A DNA stretch of 64,000 nt from Desulfacinum hydrothermale DSM 13146. Lineage in GTDB: Bacteria > Desulfobacterota > Syntrophobacteria > Syntrophobacterales > DSM-9756. Of the stretch, positions 61,814 through 64,000 are shown piece by piece. The translations under genes were made by a program, and so were the position numbers. The stretch covers positions 313,987-377,986 of the forward strand of contig NZ_FWXF01000001.1 in the NCBI RefSeq assembly GCF_900176285.1. Direction: 5' to 3'. Every line of letters starts with the position of its first letter. Within the stretch, counting starts at the first letter, position 1. Under the pieces are notes generated by a model. The model was not told where the DNA came from and ran no database searches. It was given only the letters and a program-made list of their open reading frames with translations.

Positions 61814-62896
61814 TCAATGATTCAAAAGCTCATTATAAACTGAAATATTCCCCCGAACCATGGCTTCAGGGGAAAAGTGTTCGCGAACAATTGCACGGCC
61901 TTGGGACCCCATCCGCTGGGCATCAAGGGGATGCTCCAAAATCCAGACAATCTTTTCGGATAATGCTTCCAGGTCTTTGGGATCCACCAGAAAGCCGTTT
62001 CGACCGTCCTGGACGATCTCGGGAATGCCACCCGCGGGCGACGCGACGATGGGAATCCCCGCAGCGGATGCCTCCAGGAGGCAGACGCCCAAGCCTTCCA
62101 TGGTGGCCGGGTGGACCACCATGTCCAGGTTGGGCAGAATCCGGGGGAGATCCTCTCGGAAGCCGAAAAAGCGCATGTTTTCTGAAATGCCCAGGCGCGC
62201 TGCCAGCTCCTTGAGATCATGGATCATGGGGCCGCGGCCGAAAAGACAAAATCGCGCTTCCGGGTGGATTCGAACAACACTTTGCGCCGCTCTCAGAAGG
62301 AACACATGGCCTTTGCGGGGGATGAGCTGAGCAATGGTTCCGATGAGGCGACTGTCCTGGGGCAGACCCGCTTCCTGCAGAAAAAAGGGCTTGGAATAGG
62401 CTTCGACAGCCGGGTTGGGGATCATGCAGCTCTTAACACATCGGAGTTTACTTGCCGCAACCCCTGCCTTCTCCAGAACCTGGTATATGGCTCTGGAAAT
62501 GGAGATGATGCGATCATAGAAGGCGTACTTGATCTGCGCAAGGTGCCTATTTTCCGGATTGTCCACGCGCCGGGTGACCACCGCGGGGACCGCCAACATG
62601 CAAGCGATCATCCCTCCCCACCAGTCGGCGCCGCGGCGGCTATGGACATGAATCAAATCCGGCCGGGTTTTCCGGATGATGCGATGCAATTGAACGGGGA
62701 CGCGAGGGTCCACTTCCCCTTTCATCTCCAATGGTGCGACCCGGGCGAACGCGGTGGCGGCTCGAGCGATGGCACTGCCTTTGGGGCAAACCAACGTGTT
62801 CTGAAAACCGTGCTGCGCCAGACCCTCTAAAAGGATCAGAACTTGGCGAGCGCCACCATACAAGTGCCGACCCGTTTCAATGTGCACAATACGCAT
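61814..62896 (-). CDS. GT4-family glycosyltransferase
   Basis: This 360-residue GT-B enzyme has H-I-E-T-G-R-H-L-Y-G-G-A-R-Q-V at its start, I-H-V-H-S-R-R-G-A-D, I-G-T-I-A-Q-L-I-P-R-K-G-H (hinge region) and E-G-L-G-V-C-L-L-E-A-S-A-A-G-I-P-I-V-A. It overlaps the GT9 gene start by 20 bases, so the pair is probably translationally coupled. Confidence 0.92.
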   Translation of the reverse strand: MRIVHIETGRHLYGGARQVLILLEGLAQHGFQNTLVCPKGSAIARAATAFARVAPLEMKGEVDPRVPVQLHRIIRKTRPDLIHVHSRRGADWWGGMIACMLAVPAVVTRRVDNPENRHLAQIKYAFYDRIISISRAIYQVLEKAGVAASKLRCVKSCMIPNPAVEAYSKPFFLQEAGLPQDSRLIGTIAQLIPRKGHVFLLRAAQSVVRIHPEARFCLFGRGPMIHDLKELAARLGISENMRFFGFREDLPRILPNLDMVVHPATMEGLGVCLLEASAAGIPIVASPAGGIPEIVQDGRNGFLVDPKDLEALSEKIVWILEHPLDAQRMGSQGRAIVREHFSPEAMVRGNISVYNELLNH

Positions 62897-63989
62897 TGCT
62901 TGTCACCTCAGGGCCGATGAGAGGGGCGGCGGTTCGAATCACCTCCTCCACCGTGATGGACTTCATGCAGGGATAATCCGAATGGCACACGGGACTTCGC
63001 TTGCACGGGGAGCATGGAAGGCGGTGATAAATCACCCGCCCCTGGGTCCCGCCGGTGAAAAGATACGGGCACGTGGCTCCGAAAAGGGCGATGGCCGGGC
63101 GGCGTTGAACCATGGCCATGTGGGTGAGGCCCGTATCCACGCCGATCGTGAGGGAAGCCCCTGTGACGATGGCGAAACTTTCAAGCAGGCTGCTCTTTCC
63201 GCACAATATATGGATCTTACCTCGGCAGAGCTTTTGAATCCGTTGGGCCGACGGAAGATCACCCGGGCCGCCGAGCAGGACGGGCGGAAGACCAAAGTCC
63301 TCTCTCAGGGTGTCCGCCACCCGGGCCCAGCGGTCCTCGAGCCAGTGCTTCTGGGGTCTTGTGGTGAAGGGGGCCAAGACGCAGTAGGGGCCGTGAATAC
63401 CTTCTTGCGCTAGGATTTTTTCAGCCTTTTCGGCCGCTTCCTTATCGATGGGAAACTTCGAATGGAGCGATGGCTCCAACCCGAGTTTGTCCAAAAGATA
63501 TGTATATTCCGAGCCGATGTGTTTGGTGGAGGGACCTCGATCAATAAGATGGGTCATCAGGAACAAGTGGGGTTCCTTGGAAGTGAAGCCGATGCGATAC
63601 GGTGCCCCCGAAAGCCATGCCAAAAACCGGCTTCGAAGCAGACCTTGCACATCCAACACGAGATCCGGCTCGATTTCATGGAGACGGCGTCGAAAGGCCT
63701 TGACTTGACGCAAAAAAGAGGTCCATCGCCCCTTCCTGATCGATTGGACCCATTCGTGTTTTGGCCAAATGATGATGCCGTCCAGATCCGCATGATGACG
63801 AAGAAGATCCGCCAGGGCCGGTTCCACAAGCCAGAAAATTTTCGCATGGGGAAACGCCTTCCGAAGTCGTGGGACCATGGGAGAAGCCATGACCACGTCC
63901 CCGATGGCGCTGGGGCGAAGGATCAAGATGCATCGCGGGTTGGCGATGTCGGGGAGTCTATTGTTGCCTTTGCACCGGAGCGGTCTCAT
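62877..63989 (-). CDS. GT9-family (heptosyltransferase-like) glycosyltransferase
   Basis: This 370-residue protein has I-L-I-L-R-P-S-A-I-G-D-V-V-M-A, D-L-V-L-D-V-Q-G-L, F-T-T-R-P-Q-K-H-W (Lys-Trp donor region) and V-D-T-G-L-T-H-M-A, all typical of GT9. It could transfer heptose to LPS core, in keeping with GmhB in this window. Its C-terminal Cys-rich tail C-S-P-C-K-R-S-P-V-C recalls RfaF-like proteins with a cysteine patch. It is the last complete gene, starting 11 bases before the window end. Confidence 0.9.
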   Translation of the reverse strand: MRPLRCKGNNRLPDIANPRCILILRPSAIGDVVMASPMVPRLRKAFPHAKIFWLVEPALADLLRHHADLDGIIIWPKHEWVQSIRKGRWTSFLRQVKAFRRRLHEIEPDLVLDVQGLLRSRFLAWLSGAPYRIGFTSKEPHLFLMTHLIDRGPSTKHIGSEYTYLLDKLGLEPSLHSKFPIDKEAAEKAEKILAQEGIHGPYCVLAPFTTRPQKHWLEDRWARVADTLREDFGLPPVLLGGPGDLPSAQRIQKLCRGKIHILCGKSSLLESFAIVTGASLTIGVDTGLTHMAMVQRRPAIALFGATCPYLFTGGTQGRVIYHRLPCSPCKRSPVCHSDYPCMKSITVEEVIRTAAPLIGPEVTSNAYCAH

Positions 63990-64000
63990 CGCAGCAGCCT

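Overview
The window is a GC-rich (roughly 60-65 % by eye) Gram-negative chromosome segment. Its gene content points to an anaerobic, propionate-metabolising Desulfobacterota-type bacterium (Syntrophobacter/Desulfacinum-like). The signs are split B12-dependent methylmalonyl-CoA mutase with MeaB and epimerase, a pyruvate carboxylase/transcarboxylase-type subunit, malate dehydrogenase, ATP-type PEP carboxykinase, a periplasmic cobaltochelatase, a selenocysteine tRNA and a selenoprotein. The taxonomic placement is inference.

Layout. 1-2.1 kb: an 80-residue TusA-like selenoprotein with an in-frame UGA and a SECIS-like hairpin, then a cobalamin riboswitch with terminator controlling a small unknown gene and exported CbiK. 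2.1-8.1 kb: housekeeping and unknown genes (QueG-like Fe-S protein, HDOD protein, tRNA-Gly, PLP ammonia-lyase, PyrR, TPR membrane protein) with two composite intergenic repeats. 8.4-17.7 kb: a promoter, a phenylalanine-rich leader peptide with a complete set of mutually exclusive hairpins, and an operon of phenylacetate-CoA ligase, a double ACT protein, a LivJHMGF-type ABC importer, a degenerate second PaaK and a ketopantoate-reductase-family protein. tRNA-Sec follows at 17.8 kb. 18-26.5 kb: DUF362 ferredoxin, DUF1614 protein, PckA, GmhB, RNase III, a repeat-rich coiled-coil protein, a radical SAM protein and Era. 26.5-33.1 kb (minus strand): a membrane coiled-coil protein, a ChlI-ChlD fusion, epimerase, MeaB and the two mutase subunits. 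33.6-44.3 kb: MoaE-like protein, two exported proteins, Mdh, the biotin-carrying carboxylase subunit with a small partner, HD hydrolase, Rho-N protein, slipin/NfeD pair, uracil-DNA glycosylase and CoaBC. 44.4-52.6 kb: lipoprotein, metallo-hydrolase, nitroreductase, an mla lipid-transport operon, a Braun-type lipoprotein beside an L,D-transpeptidase, formyl-THF cyclo-ligase-like protein and class II aldolase. 53-64 kb (minus strand): a surface-polysaccharide locus with a sulfotransferase, six glycosyltransferases (five of GT4 type plus one heptosyltransferase-like GT9; a seventh, at 61.8-62.9 kb, is also GT4-like), an O-antigen ligase and a methyltransferase, running off the window.

Most interesting systems. 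(1) The 8.4-17.7 kb operon looks attenuated by phenylalanyl-tRNA supply. Classical attenuation raises expression when Phe is scarce, so PaaK, ACT and the importer are better read as arylacetate or aromatic amino acid salvage feeding Phe synthesis than as simple phenylacetate degradation. The operon's second PaaK has lost the P-loop lysine and the C-terminal catalytic motif. (2) The unannotated TusA-like selenoprotein at 148-390 places Sec exactly where TusA has its sulfur-carrying cysteine, and selC lies in the same window.
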